NCBI RefSeq assembly: GCF_006440735.1
Contig: NZ_VFUA01000051.1
Span: forward strand, 1 to 43,941
Direction of reading: 5' to 3'
DNA: 43,941 nucleotides
DNA from: Mesorhizobium sp. B2-7-1
GTDB lineage: Bacteria; Pseudomonadota; Alphaproteobacteria; Rhizobiales; Rhizobiaceae
Position numbers and translations under genes: made by a program. The notes beneath the pieces were generated by a model, which did not search any database, had not been told where the DNA came from, and saw nothing but the letters and a program-made list of their open reading frames with translations. This document shows, in pieces, positions 1 through 6,770 of this stretch. Positions within the stretch are counted from its first letter, which is position 1. Each line of letters starts with the position of its first letter.

Positions 1-1
1 G

Positions 2-67
2 CCCGTGGAGTTCGAGGCAAACTGGACGCCGCACGGGGCTGCTGCGCAGCAGCCCCGTGCGGCCTAA
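2..67 (+). CDS. 3' end of an unidentified protein (partial)
   Basis: An open frame enters from the window edge and stops at TAA 65-67, giving 21 codons that end ...TPHGAAAQQPRAA. The residues EFEANW just before look like ordinary protein sequence, but there is too little to name a family. If the frame is real, its last dozen codons are written by the perfect palindrome at 28-63, so the gene runs into its own hairpin. It is convergent with the NCS1 permease gene. Confidence 0.35.
   Translation, partial: PVEFEANWTPHGAAAQQPRAA
28..63. terminator. Perfect 36-bp palindrome, probable hairpin terminator
   Basis: Bases 28-45 are the exact reverse complement of bases 46-63 (arm GCCGCACGGGGCTGCTGC). 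As RNA this would fold into a very stable GC-rich hairpin on either strand. No T-tract follows, so it is not a textbook intrinsic terminator. It lies between an incoming plus-strand frame and the 3' end of the minus-strand permease gene, which suits a bidirectional transcription stop. Confidence 0.55.
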
Positions 68-87
68 CGCTAACGCTGTCACCTATT

Positions 88-105
88 CCCTGTCTCACAA
101 CAGGG
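88..105. terminator. Short hairpin downstream of the permease gene
   Basis: CCCTGT (88-93) pairs with ACAGGG (100-105) around the loop CTCACA. It sits 55 bases beyond the permease stop codon and could assist termination from that strand. The stem is short and lacks a T-tract. Confidence 0.3.
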
Positions 106-159
106 GTGCAGTCCAATGGCATTCTCTATTGCCTAGTCCCTACTGCCCGCTCCCTTACT

Positions 160-1617
160 TCAGGCCTTCGCCATCTTGGCACCCGCGCCGAGCGCCATTG
201 TGCGCAGGACGTAGTAGACGGCGCCCGCGATCGCCACGCCGAAGAACCAGCCGTAGACGCCCCACCAGGACGGCAGCCAGTTGGTGAAGTTGGGCAGGAT
301 CGAGGAGAAGATGGCGCCGATGCCGGCGGCGATGAAGGCGTTGACATGCCATCCGCTCTGGAAACGGAACTCGCCGTCCTCGCGATAGAGCGCCTCGACG
401 TCGACCTCGCTTTTGCGGATCAGGTAGTAGTCGACCATCATCACGCCGAAGATCGGCCCCATCGTCGCGCCGATGATGTTTACGAAGGAAGCGGCACTGC
501 CTTCCCACGGCGCGAAGGGATAGAGCACCAGGGCGATCACCGCCGCGATGTAGCCGCCCTTCTTGAAGTCGATCTGGCGCGGGAAAACGTTGGAGAAGTC
601 GAACGCCGGCGAGACGAAATTCGCCACGACGTTGATGCCCAGCGTCGCCACCGCGAAGGTCAACGCGGCGAGAGCGGCCAGGAACCAGCTATCGAACTTG
701 GCCGAGATCTGGTCGGGGTGGAGCAGCACCTCGTGGTAGACGTCATAAGCGGCAATCGTGGTGACGCCGGCCACGAGCGAGAACAGGATGAGGTTGACCG
801 GCAGGCCCCAGATGTTGCCCTTGCGAAGCGCCGCGGCGTCAGGCGCGTAGCGGGCGAAGTCGCAGAAGTTGAGATAGAGCGCCGAAACCTCGGTCACCCA
901 GATCGCCGCCACCGCGAAGAGCGCGGTCCAGGAGCCGGGCTCGCCCGGAACGCCGGCGTCCTTGGTCTTGTCCAGCAGCACGTCCATCGGGATGTCGCTG
1001 GTGAAGGCGAAAGTGCCCGACTTGACGCAAAGATAGATGGCCAGGATCAGCATCATGATCCACACGGCCGGGCCGGCCCAGTCCTGGAACCGTCTCACCG
1101 TTTCCATGCCCTTCTGGATAATCAGCAACTGCAGCGCCCAGATGATGATGAAGCAGATCACCTCCAGAGTGGAATGGCCGAGCATATGCGAGCTCTTGTT
1201 GAACTCGTCGAACCATTGCAGGCGCGTCAGCAGGGCCACGATCGCGCCGGACGCGGCGGCGGTCTGCGCGCCGTACCAGAAGCAGGCGACGACGGCGCGC
1301 ACCAGGGCCGGGACATTGGCGCCCCAGATGCCGAAGGAGGCGCGGGCAAGCACGGGGTAGGGCACGCCGGTCTTCACGCCGGCATAGCCGACCATGTTCA
1401 TCAGCGCGTAGATGATCAGCGAGCCGATGCCGATGGCGATGACGAAATTGACGAAGCCACCGCAGAACAGAAACAGGCTTGCCGCCAGGTAGTAGCCCCA
1501 GAGGCTGTGGACGTCCGAGGTCCAGACGTTGAAGATCGAAAACGGTCCCCAGTTCCTGACCGTTGCGGGAGCCAGATCCTCGTTATAGAGGTCGGGCGAG
1601 GCGCCTTGAATGGTCAT
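160..1617 (-). CDS. NCS1-family nucleobase:cation symporter
   Basis: This is an inner-membrane permease of the NCS1 family (purine-cytosine permease/Mhp1 type), which import nucleobases, allantoin or hydantoins with Na+ or H+. The 485-residue product has about twelve hydrophobic segments. Near the N-terminus it has NVWTSDVHSLWGYYLAASLF, the region after the first helix that is characteristic of the family. The frame is open further upstream, but the ATG at 1615-1617 fits best: it begins MTIQGASPDLYNEDLAP, the usual NCS1 N-terminus, and is preceded by GGGGAACAC. The substrate cannot be read from sequence. No pyrimidine or allantoin catabolic gene is visible beside it, apart from the unidentified tail at 2-67. 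Family is confident; substrate is not. Confidence 0.9.
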   Translation of the reverse strand: MTIQGASPDLYNEDLAPATVRNWGPFSIFNVWTSDVHSLWGYYLAASLFLFCGGFVNFVIAIGIGSLIIYALMNMVGYAGVKTGVPYPVLARASFGIWGANVPALVRAVVACFWYGAQTAAASGAIVALLTRLQWFDEFNKSSHMLGHSTLEVICFIIIWALQLLIIQKGMETVRRFQDWAGPAVWIMMLILAIYLCVKSGTFAFTSDIPMDVLLDKTKDAGVPGEPGSWTALFAVAAIWVTEVSALYLNFCDFARYAPDAAALRKGNIWGLPVNLILFSLVAGVTTIAAYDVYHEVLLHPDQISAKFDSWFLAALAALTFAVATLGINVVANFVSPAFDFSNVFPRQIDFKKGGYIAAVIALVLYPFAPWEGSAASFVNIIGATMGPIFGVMMVDYYLIRKSEVDVEALYREDGEFRFQSGWHVNAFIAAGIGAIFSSILPNFTNWLPSWWGVYGWFFGVAIAGAVYYVLRTMALGAGAKMAKA

Positions 1618-1912
1618 TGCAAGTGTTCCCCTTGTTGCAAAACGCGCCCTCTCGCGTTTGACCGGGGAGGTTAAGCCTGACCCTGGGGAACCGGCAAGCA
1701 ACCCATTTGCCGGCTTTCGCCTTAAAGATATTCAATGAGAATCGCCGTTATCCGGCGGATCCGGGCCGGACCGAGCTGAGTCGCCAAGCGTTTTTCGCGC
1801 AGGCCGCCGGTTCCGAACTTTTTCCGTCGGCAACCAAATTTGTTTGGAACCCATCCGCGAGACGTGCGTTTAATGAAGTTCGGCTGCGTTGCGGTCGACC
1901 GGGAGGATAATC
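1618..1912. other. Divergent intergenic region between permease and DUF982 gene
   Basis: About 295 bases separate the divergent starts and must hold both promoters. I see one hairpin, CCGGCAA (1691-1697) pairing with TTGCCGG (1707-1713). I recognise no promoter hexamers or known operator with confidence. Confidence 0.4.
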
Positions 1913-2215
1913 ATGGATCGCTTGCATTTCTTTACCCCAGTGCGAATTGCGCGTGGGCAGGGATACCCTGTGGAGGAAGTCGATAGCGTCTCCGAGGCGA
2001 TGGTGTTCCTGCGGAAGTGGCCAACGGGAAGACGCGGCCCGGTTTATCAATGCGCCCTGAATTGCTGCGCGGCGGCAGTGTCGGGCAAGATGTCGGCCGA
2101 GGAAGCCCGCAAAGCCTTTGTCGGCTTCGCCCGCATCACCCGGCTGCTCGACGACGACATGGCGCTGCCGCTGGGCGGCGCGTCGATGGACAATGTCTAC
2201 GCCTTGAGGCGGTAG
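1913..2215 (+). CDS. DUF982 domain protein
   Basis: A 100-residue cytoplasmic protein of the DUF982 family, small proteins abundant in rhizobia and of unknown function. Typical features are a central EAMVFLRKWP segment, a Cys-Ala-rich stretch (YQCALNCCAAAV) and a final helix with AEEARKAFVGFA. The chosen ATG follows a strong ribosome-binding site, GGGAGG, at a spacing of six bases; eight more codons lie in frame upstream but without such a site. Its last codons lie inside an imperfect repeat (2199-2346) shared with 4144-4279, so its 3' end belongs to a duplicated block. A second DUF982 gene lies at 3017-3262 on the other strand. Confidence 0.8.
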   Translation: MDRLHFFTPVRIARGQGYPVEEVDSVSEAMVFLRKWPTGRRGPVYQCALNCCAAAVSGKMSAEEARKAFVGFARITRLLDDDMALPLGGASMDNVYALRR

Positions 2216-2346
2216 CATTTCCGGCGGCTTCTGACGCTGGGTGTTGACGAGGCGTCGGCCTTGTGGCCGACGTTGGCGGTGGTTTTTGCATTCCCGCCTA
2301 TGCGCGGCTATTTCTCCGCATGGCCCGGCGGAGGTGCTGTCTGATC
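2199..2346. repeat. Imperfect long direct repeat, copy 1 (DUF982 end plus hlyD tail remnant)
   Basis: This stretch matches 4144-4279 over about 140 bases, with an 11-12 base gap near the middle. It covers the last codons of the DUF982 gene, a hairpin (GTCGGCC 2254-2260, loop TTGT, GGCCGAC 2265-2271) and, on the minus strand, the last codons of an hlyD-like gene. Restoring one missing base near 2315 lets the minus strand read RRAMREK followed by TAG at 2308-2310, the expected end of a HlyD-type adaptor. The ancestral unit was therefore probably a DUF982 gene convergent with hlyD. Confidence 0.7.
2254..2271. terminator. Hairpin downstream of the DUF982 gene
   Basis: A perfect 7-bp stem (GTCGGCC/GGCCGAC) with a TTGT loop sits 38 bases after the DUF982 stop. 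It is largely kept in the second repeat copy at 4199-4216. Its place between two convergent gene ends suggests a bidirectional terminator. Confidence 0.5.
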
Positions 2347-2373
2347 CCACCCGCCATTCGGTGAGCCATCCCG

Positions 2374-2934
2374 CTAAAGCGATTCATCGGGATAGACGCC
2401 CCACAAGTCGGTCTGTTTGACGAAGCCGGACGTTTCCCCTAACGCGACAGCGCACCACTTTCCGTCACACCGTGTCAGTTTGACTCGGACGCGAGGCTCG
2501 AGCCAGGCAGTGATGCGACCATTGATGGTCGGTTTGTTGCGCAGCGCGACATTGTTTTTCGTCCAGGGAGCGACAATCCCCGTTCGGTGCCCCGACAGGA
2601 GCGGTCCAAAGATCCAGCCGGTGGTTCCCTCCCAATCTCTTACGCGGCGCCAATTGCCATACTGTTGGTAGATTTCCAGCGGGATGCCCGGGCGTGTCAT
2701 GATCCATTGGATGTCGTACCCGGTGCCCGGCCCGACGCGCAGGTTGGCGGATGAGGCTTTCAGCGAGACGAAGCGAGGTAGAGGAAGAGTTTTGACCTCC
2801 GCCCGCAGCCCGGCCATAGGTGCGGGTGTCGAGACCAGCGCTGTTGTTAGAATGAAATGGGCGAGGACGAGTTGTAACCGGCGCCCGACCAGCCGGCGGA
2901 CTGTCAGGAAGTCGAGCGGCACTTCGGAACTCAT
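2374..2934 (-). CDS. Exported bacterial SH3-domain protein
   Basis: A 186-residue protein with an N-terminal hydrophobic segment (about residues 20-45), followed by two SH3-like repeats of the bacterial SH3_3/SH3_4 type. The first (about 55-115) contains ANLRVGPGTGYDIQWIMTRPG and W-rich GNWRRVRDWEG; the second (about 120-180) contains VALRNKPTINGRITAWLEP and GFVKQTDLWGVYP. Such domains bind peptidoglycan or proteins in the periplasm, and alphaproteobacteria carry many proteins of just this size. The N-terminus (MSSEVPLDFLTVRRL) is long for a signal peptide, so the export route or exact start is uncertain. Neighbours give no functional hint. Confidence 0.8.
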   Translation of the reverse strand: MSSEVPLDFLTVRRLVGRRLQLVLAHFILTTALVSTPAPMAGLRAEVKTLPLPRFVSLKASSANLRVGPGTGYDIQWIMTRPGIPLEIYQQYGNWRRVRDWEGTTGWIFGPLLSGHRTGIVAPWTKNNVALRNKPTINGRITAWLEPRVRVKLTRCDGKWCAVALGETSGFVKQTDLWGVYPDESL

Positions 2935-3016
2935 GGCCGTTCACCTGCGAATACGGAAGGGATCGATCGTCATCAGACGCCCGTCAAGAGGCGCCGCTTG
3001 CTGGTCGGGACCAGGC

Positions 3017-3262
3017 CTACTCGACGAGCATGCGCGCCTCTCGAACCGCATCGACCAATGCGTTCCTGGCGACGTCAGCCGCCATGCCGCCGTTCATGGC
3101 TTGGCGGCAGGCGCGTAGTGCCGCCAAATGCTTCTGACTTCCTGCGCTGCGCCAGTGCTTGGTAAGCAAGTCGACCGCCTGATTGGCGTTGGCAAGGTTC
3201 TTGATCTCGCCCGAAATGCCGGTCGCCACCGGTACCGGCCTTGAAAACGATGCTTCATACAT
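3017..3262 (-). CDS. DUF982 domain protein, second copy
   Basis: An 81-residue protein recognisable as DUF982 from its NANQAVDLLTKHW segment, the short Ala/Cys-containing helix (LAALRACRQAM) and the C-terminal helix ADVARNALVDAVREA. The ATG is preceded by a near-perfect ribosome-binding site, GGAGGTGAGGC. It is clearly diverged from the DUF982 protein at 1913-2215, so the two are old paralogues rather than a recent tandem copy. Function unknown. Confidence 0.75.
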   Translation of the reverse strand: MYEASFSRPVPVATGISGEIKNLANANQAVDLLTKHWRSAGSQKHLAALRACRQAMNGGMAADVARNALVDAVREARMLVE

Positions 3263-3331
3263 GCCTCACCTCCATCGCGATGAATGCCCGGCAAACGCAC
3301 GCGCGCTGCCGGGCGAAAGCTGAAGTGGCGG

Positions 3332-3757
3332 TCAGCTTTTGGTGTTGTCCTGAGCCACGCTATTGGTCGGGATCGTGTCCATCGCTGCCAACTTGTCAGC
3401 ACACAGGTCCGCGGCGCCCGGGGCATCGTTCTTGATCCCGGCCAGTTTCACCCACCCGCCGTCGCTGATGAAACTATCTCTCTGGTACGAGGACGTTCCC
3501 TTCAGCTTGGTCAGGTTTTCGCTCGCGTTTGACGCGGTGATGAATTTTTGGACGCAAAGATTGGCGACCAGTTCAGCTCGCGCCTTGATGGCGGATGTCT
3601 TCGCCATTTCCGCTGCTGTTCCCGCCAGGGTCCAGCCGCCAGCCGTGAAGCCGACTATCATTGTCAGCACCACGGCGCCGACGACCGACCAGAACCATAA
3701 TGTCTTAGAGGGCTGATATTCGTCGAGGCGCTGCGAAATCGTTTGATTGGCTGCCAT
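3332..3757 (-). CDS. Small single-pass membrane protein, function unknown
   Basis: A 141-residue protein with one clear transmembrane helix at about residues 19-43 (FWSVVGAVVLTMIVGFTAGGW) and a soluble remainder containing Cys residues (ANLCVQKF, ADLCADKL) and an Asp/Ser-rich tail. The ATG at 3755-3757 is chosen because GGAGG lies four bases upstream. The frame is open further upstream, but those residues look non-coding. I do not recognise a named family. It is 69 bases downstream of nothing on its strand and upstream of the DUF982 gene, so the two may be co-transcribed. Confidence 0.65.
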   Translation of the reverse strand: MAANQTISQRLDEYQPSKTLWFWSVVGAVVLTMIVGFTAGGWTLAGTAAEMAKTSAIKARAELVANLCVQKFITASNASENLTKLKGTSSYQRDSFISDGGWVKLAGIKNDAPGAADLCADKLAAMDTIPTNSVAQDNTKS

Positions 3758-4143
3758 GGTTTCCTCCGTTTGAGACACTCTTTTTGCTTCACGTTGATTT
3801 CCGCAATCCGGCCGACAATGGCCAGAAATCGCCCTGTTGATCGACATGATGAGGCGTCTCCGCAGAGGCGACCCAGCTTGGGAGACGGGGCAGGGGGATA
3901 CCGGGTCCGACCGGCAGAATTTTCGGTCGCGGGCAGGTCCGCGCAGATACTGTTGCGCTCACACTTGTCTCGCGCGCTCCAGCGGCTGAGACGCTGTGCT
4001 TGAGCAACCGGAAATTCTCCAAAATGGCGAGCGCGGACAAACTTCACCTCGATGCCGCATATACCGAGCCCGGCCGGAAACTATTCCACGCCGGTAGCAA
4101 TCATGTGAGGATGCGACAGGCTCGGGTAGCGGAATCGATGGCA

Positions 4144-4279
4144 ACGCCTTGAGGCGTTAAGACCTCCGGCGGCTTCTGAAGCAGGGTGTTGACGCGGCGC
4201 CGGCCTTGTGGCCGACGCTGGCGGTGCTGCGTCTGGCGGCTGTTTCTCCCGCATGGCCCGGCGGAAGTCCTGCGTGATC
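4144..4279. repeat. Imperfect long direct repeat, copy 2
   Basis: Matches 2199-2346 from ACGCCTTGAGGCG to the segment ending GTGATC, with scattered substitutions and one 11-12 base gap. It shares the hairpin (about 4199-4216) and the minus-strand hlyD tail. Unlike copy 1, it has lost any recognisable DUF982 gene but keeps more of hlyD. Confidence 0.7.
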
Positions 4280-4404
4280 GGCTCGGCGAGGTAGGAAAGT
4301 ACGGTGCGGGCGCCTGTCCGGATCATGGCTTGGCTCGACATGCCGGGCAGAAGCTTGCGGCCATCGAGCTTGGCGAGTTCGTTCTTCTCGATCAATACGG
4401 TCGC
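4240..4404 (-). pseudogene. Remnant of a HlyD-type secretion adaptor, C-terminal end
   Basis: The minus strand encodes ATVLIEKNELAKL, then LLPGMSSQAMIRTGARTVLS, then LAEPITQDFRRAMREK. This is the hallmark C-terminus of type I secretion membrane-fusion proteins (HlyD/PrtE family: LPGMP...TGERT.LSYL.KP). Only about 54 residues remain of a protein normally near 400-450 residues. Homology stops at about 4404, where the sequence becomes AT-rich. The natural stop after MREK is CAG here instead of TAG, by comparison with copy 1. I judge it a dead fragment; no partner ABC transporter or outer-membrane channel gene is present. Confidence 0.75.
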
Positions 4405-4592
4405 TGCGCGCTTATTTGTGGAATTTTCAAATCGGACTATTGCCTTTTAACAAAAAGTGAGAATCAGGAAAAGGTCTCCTCATGCGAGGGACTTTTGTCC
4501 TCCCTTCCGAACTCTTTGAAATCAAACAAGAATATGATAGGTCGCGCCAAAGGAATTGACTGTGATACCCGCGGCAGCGATGAAATAGGCCT

Positions 4593-5579
4593 ATGAGGAA
4601 GATAATCGCCGTAGCACCTATGATGGATTGGACGGACCGGCATTGCCGGTTCTTCCACCGCCAGTTGACGGGTCGTGCGCTGCTCTACACCGAGATGGTT
4701 GTGGCGGATGCGGTCATCCATGGCGCGCGCGAACGATTGCTCGGGTTCGACGCTGTCGAGCATCCGGTTGCCCTGCAGCTTGGCGGATCGGATCCGGCAA
4801 AACTCGCCGAGGCGGCGCGGATCGGCGAGGCCTTCGGCTATGACGAGGTCAACCTCAATGTCGGCTGCCCGTCCGACCGCGTCCAGTCGGGGACGTTCGG
4901 CGCCTGCCTGATGAAGACGCCGGCTCTGGTCGCCGGGTGTGTCGCGGCCATGAAGGCCACGGTGAAAATCCCCGTCACGGTCAAATGCCGGATCGGCGTC
5001 GACGAGCAAAACCCGGAACCTGCGCTCGATATGCTTGCCGACGGCGTGTTCGCGGCCGGCGCCGACGCGCTCTGGGTGCATGCCCGCAAGGCCTGGCTGG
5101 AGGGGCTGAGCCCCAAGGAGAACCGCGACATCCCGCCGCTCGACTACCAGCGCGTCTATCGGCTAAAGGCCCGAAAGCCGAACGAATTCATCGGCATCAA
5201 TGGCGGCATTCAATCGCTCGGCGAGGTGTCGTCGCACCTTGGTCATGTCGACGGCGCGATGCTCGGCCGCGCGGCCTATCATACGCCCGGCATCCTCGCC
5301 GGCGTCGATGCCGCCTTCTATGGCGAGGCGGCTGCCGCCTTCGACCACGCGGCGCTGATCGACGCCATGGCTGGCTATGCCGCGCGCCATATCGAGCGCG
5401 GCGGTCGGCTTGGCCACATCACTCGCCACATGGTCGGACTGTTCCACGGCTTGCCCGGCGCGCGCCGCTTCCGGCAAATTCTATCGACGGATGCGAACAA
5501 GCTTGGCGCCGGTCCGGAGGTGCTGAAGAGCGCGTTCGCGGCAATCGATTTCGCGGCGGCGGAAGCCGAGGCGGCCTGA
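4593..5579 (+). CDS. dusA: tRNA-dihydrouridine(20/20a) synthase DusA
   Basis: This flavoenzyme reduces uridines 20 and 20a in the tRNA D-loop, using FMN and NADPH. The 328-residue product begins RKIIAVAPMMDWTDRHCRFF, the DusA FMN-barrel start. It carries the catalytic Cys92 in NLNVGCPSDRVQSGTFGACL and the tRNA/FMN-binding segments PVTVKCRIG and WVHARKAWLEGLSPKENR. NGGIQS and DGAMLGRAAY form the phosphate-binding end of the barrel. Length and motifs match the DusA subgroup rather than DusB. It is a single gene preceded by an AT-rich region (4411-4560) and followed by a palindromic repeat that separates it from a convergent gene. Confidence 0.95.
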   Translation: MRKIIAVAPMMDWTDRHCRFFHRQLTGRALLYTEMVVADAVIHGARERLLGFDAVEHPVALQLGGSDPAKLAEAARIGEAFGYDEVNLNVGCPSDRVQSGTFGACLMKTPALVAGCVAAMKATVKIPVTVKCRIGVDEQNPEPALDMLADGVFAAGADALWVHARKAWLEGLSPKENRDIPPLDYQRVYRLKARKPNEFIGINGGIQSLGEVSSHLGHVDGAMLGRAAYHTPGILAGVDAAFYGEAAAAFDHAALIDAMAGYAARHIERGGRLGHITRHMVGLFHGLPGARRFRQILSTDANKLGAGPEVLKSAFAAIDFAAAEAEAA

Positions 5580-5591
5580 CTCCCGATCGAA

Positions 5592-5662
5592 GCGCGTTGC
5601 GCTTTAAGTCTTTTTCTTATCGTGGTCGAGAACCGCTACGCCCTTCTGGGCGACAAGCACTA
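5592..5662. repeat. Palindromic intergenic repeat, copy A
   Basis: The segment has AGCGCGTTGCGCT, then TTTAAGTCTTTTTCTTAT, then an imperfect inverted repeat (about 5619-5662) around AACCGCTACG with right part CTGGGCGACAAGCACTAG. It is the most diverged of three copies (see 14806-14870 and 19507-19588). Its right end supplies the TAG stop codon of the retropepsin-like gene at 5660-5662. It lies between convergent genes and probably acts as a terminator. Confidence 0.65.
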
Positions 5663-6364
5663 GTCCCGCAGGATCATGCGGTCGCCACGCACGTCGAAAC
5701 CCGACAATGAGCCGATGAAGTTCATGCCGAGCAGGCTTTGATCCAGCATGCCGGGCGCGGCGACCATCACCGACATGTCCTTGCGCACGATGCCGCCGAT
5801 CGCGACCTGATCGGTCCTGACCGTCGCCGCGCGCGCCATACCGTTGGCGGTGGAGACGTCCACGCTGTAGCTGAGCGCCGCCGGATTGAAACCCGCGGCC
5901 TGGGCATCTTCTGACGTCAGCACCGTGCTGGTCGCGCCGGTGTCGACCACGGCGCGCACCGACGTTCCGTTGACCAGGATGCGGGCTTCGAAATGGCCGT
6001 TGTCGGCCTTGTCGAGCGTGACGGTCGGGCGGCCATTCTCCACGCCGAGCGCCAGCGGGCTGCCCGGCACGAGGCCGGCGGTCACGCGGCTCGCGACGTC
6101 CTGCAATTCGTAGCGATACTGGTAGCCGGCGATCAGCACGAGCACGAAGGCGGCCCAGACACCGAGATTGCGCGCCATGTCGCCCATTGGCCGGCCGGAG
6201 CGGAGCAGGCTTGCGCCGATCACCATCACCAGCACGCCGACCCAGATCAGCCGGCCGAAATCATTGTTGTTCACGCCGAAAGTGCGGCCGGCCGAATTGT
6301 TGAGCATGAGCAGCACGACGCCGACGCCGATCACCGCCATGACGATCCAGAACAGCCGGTTCAT
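5660..6364 (-). CDS. Membrane-anchored retropepsin-like aspartic protease (TIGR02281 type)
   Basis: A 234-residue protein with hydrophobic helices at about residues 4-22, 38-56 and 68-84, then a periplasmic retroviral-type aspartic protease domain from about 110 to the end. The catalytic signature is VRAVVDTGATSTVLTS, and the flap/second region contains VAIGGIVRKDMSVMV and SLLGMNFIGSL. The family is a clan AA protease widespread in alphaproteobacteria, with no firmly known substrate. It lies ten bases downstream of the DUF1289 gene, so they form an operon; this pairing is common in rhizobia. Its stop codon is contributed by repeat copy A. Confidence 0.85.
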   Translation of the reverse strand: MNRLFWIVMAVIGVGVVLLMLNNSAGRTFGVNNNDFGRLIWVGVLVMVIGASLLRSGRPMGDMARNLGVWAAFVLVLIAGYQYRYELQDVASRVTAGLVPGSPLALGVENGRPTVTLDKADNGHFEARILVNGTSVRAVVDTGATSTVLTSEDAQAAGFNPAALSYSVDVSTANGMARAATVRTDQVAIGGIVRKDMSVMVAAPGMLDQSLLGMNFIGSLSGFDVRGDRMILRD

Positions 6365-6374
6365 CGGTTTCTTC

Positions 6375-6605
6375 TCACAAAACGCCGCGCTCGCGCGCCA
6401 TGCGGGTACGCCGGGTTTCGCGGCGCGGCCGCCGCTCGACCGTTTCGAGCCGTGCCGGCAGTTCGGACATCACCGCCCGGCGCGTTTCGGGCCTCATGGT
6501 GAGCCAGCCGGAAATCTCGTCGCGCGTGCGACCGCAACCAAAGCAGAAGCCGGTTTTCATATCGATCGAACAGACCAGGATGCAGGGAGATTCGATGGCG
6601 GTCAT
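6375..6605 (-). CDS. DUF1289 protein, small Cys-motif protein
   Basis: A 76-residue cytoplasmic protein with the DUF1289 signature: SPCILVCSIDMKTGFCFGCG, where the cysteines probably bind a metal or iron-sulfur cluster, followed by RTRDEISGWLTM. The basic C-terminal tail (RRPRRETRRTRMARER) extends past the domain and might contact nucleic acid. The function of the family is not established. It is the first gene of a two-gene operon with the retropepsin-like protease and is divergent from cobT. Confidence 0.85.
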   Translation of the reverse strand: MTAIESPCILVCSIDMKTGFCFGCGRTRDEISGWLTMRPETRRAVMSELPARLETVERRPRRETRRTRMARERGVL

Positions 6606-6770
6606 GCTGTTCTCTAGCCTTTATTCCACATGGTGCAACCGCCGGGGCAATGCAAGCCCTCCGCAATGCGCCGCGAGGCAGCGCATTCGCGGCATCGTCA
6701 GGCGGTTGTGCCGGCCGGAGAAGGCGGCTATGCCGCTTGCGATTTTCCGCAACGAACCGCGACCGACATC

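Larger units (their letters stand above)
3758..4592. other. Long region without an intact gene
   Basis: About 835 bases carry no gene I can support. Bases 3758-4140 show nothing recognisable. Bases 4144-4404 hold repeat copy 2 and an hlyD remnant. Bases 4411-4560 are clearly richer in A and T than anything nearby (runs such as CTTTTAACAAAAAG) and form the upstream region of dusA. The pattern suggests a site of past insertion and decay. Confidence 0.6.

Noticed and set aside
106..1674. A 522-codon plus-strand open frame opposite the NCS1 permease
   Set aside because: The minus strand encodes a permease with twelve hydrophobic segments. The plus frame is His/Asp/Arg-rich and matches nothing.
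4240..4404. An intact small gene at the hlyD remnant
   Set aside because: The similarity covers only the HlyD C-terminus, begins abruptly at an AT-rich junction and has lost its natural stop.
6606..6770. A possible cobalamin riboswitch before cobT
   Set aside because: No B12-box-like core (GCCACTG, AGCCNGGAGACCTGCC) is present; only 165 bases separate the divergent genes.
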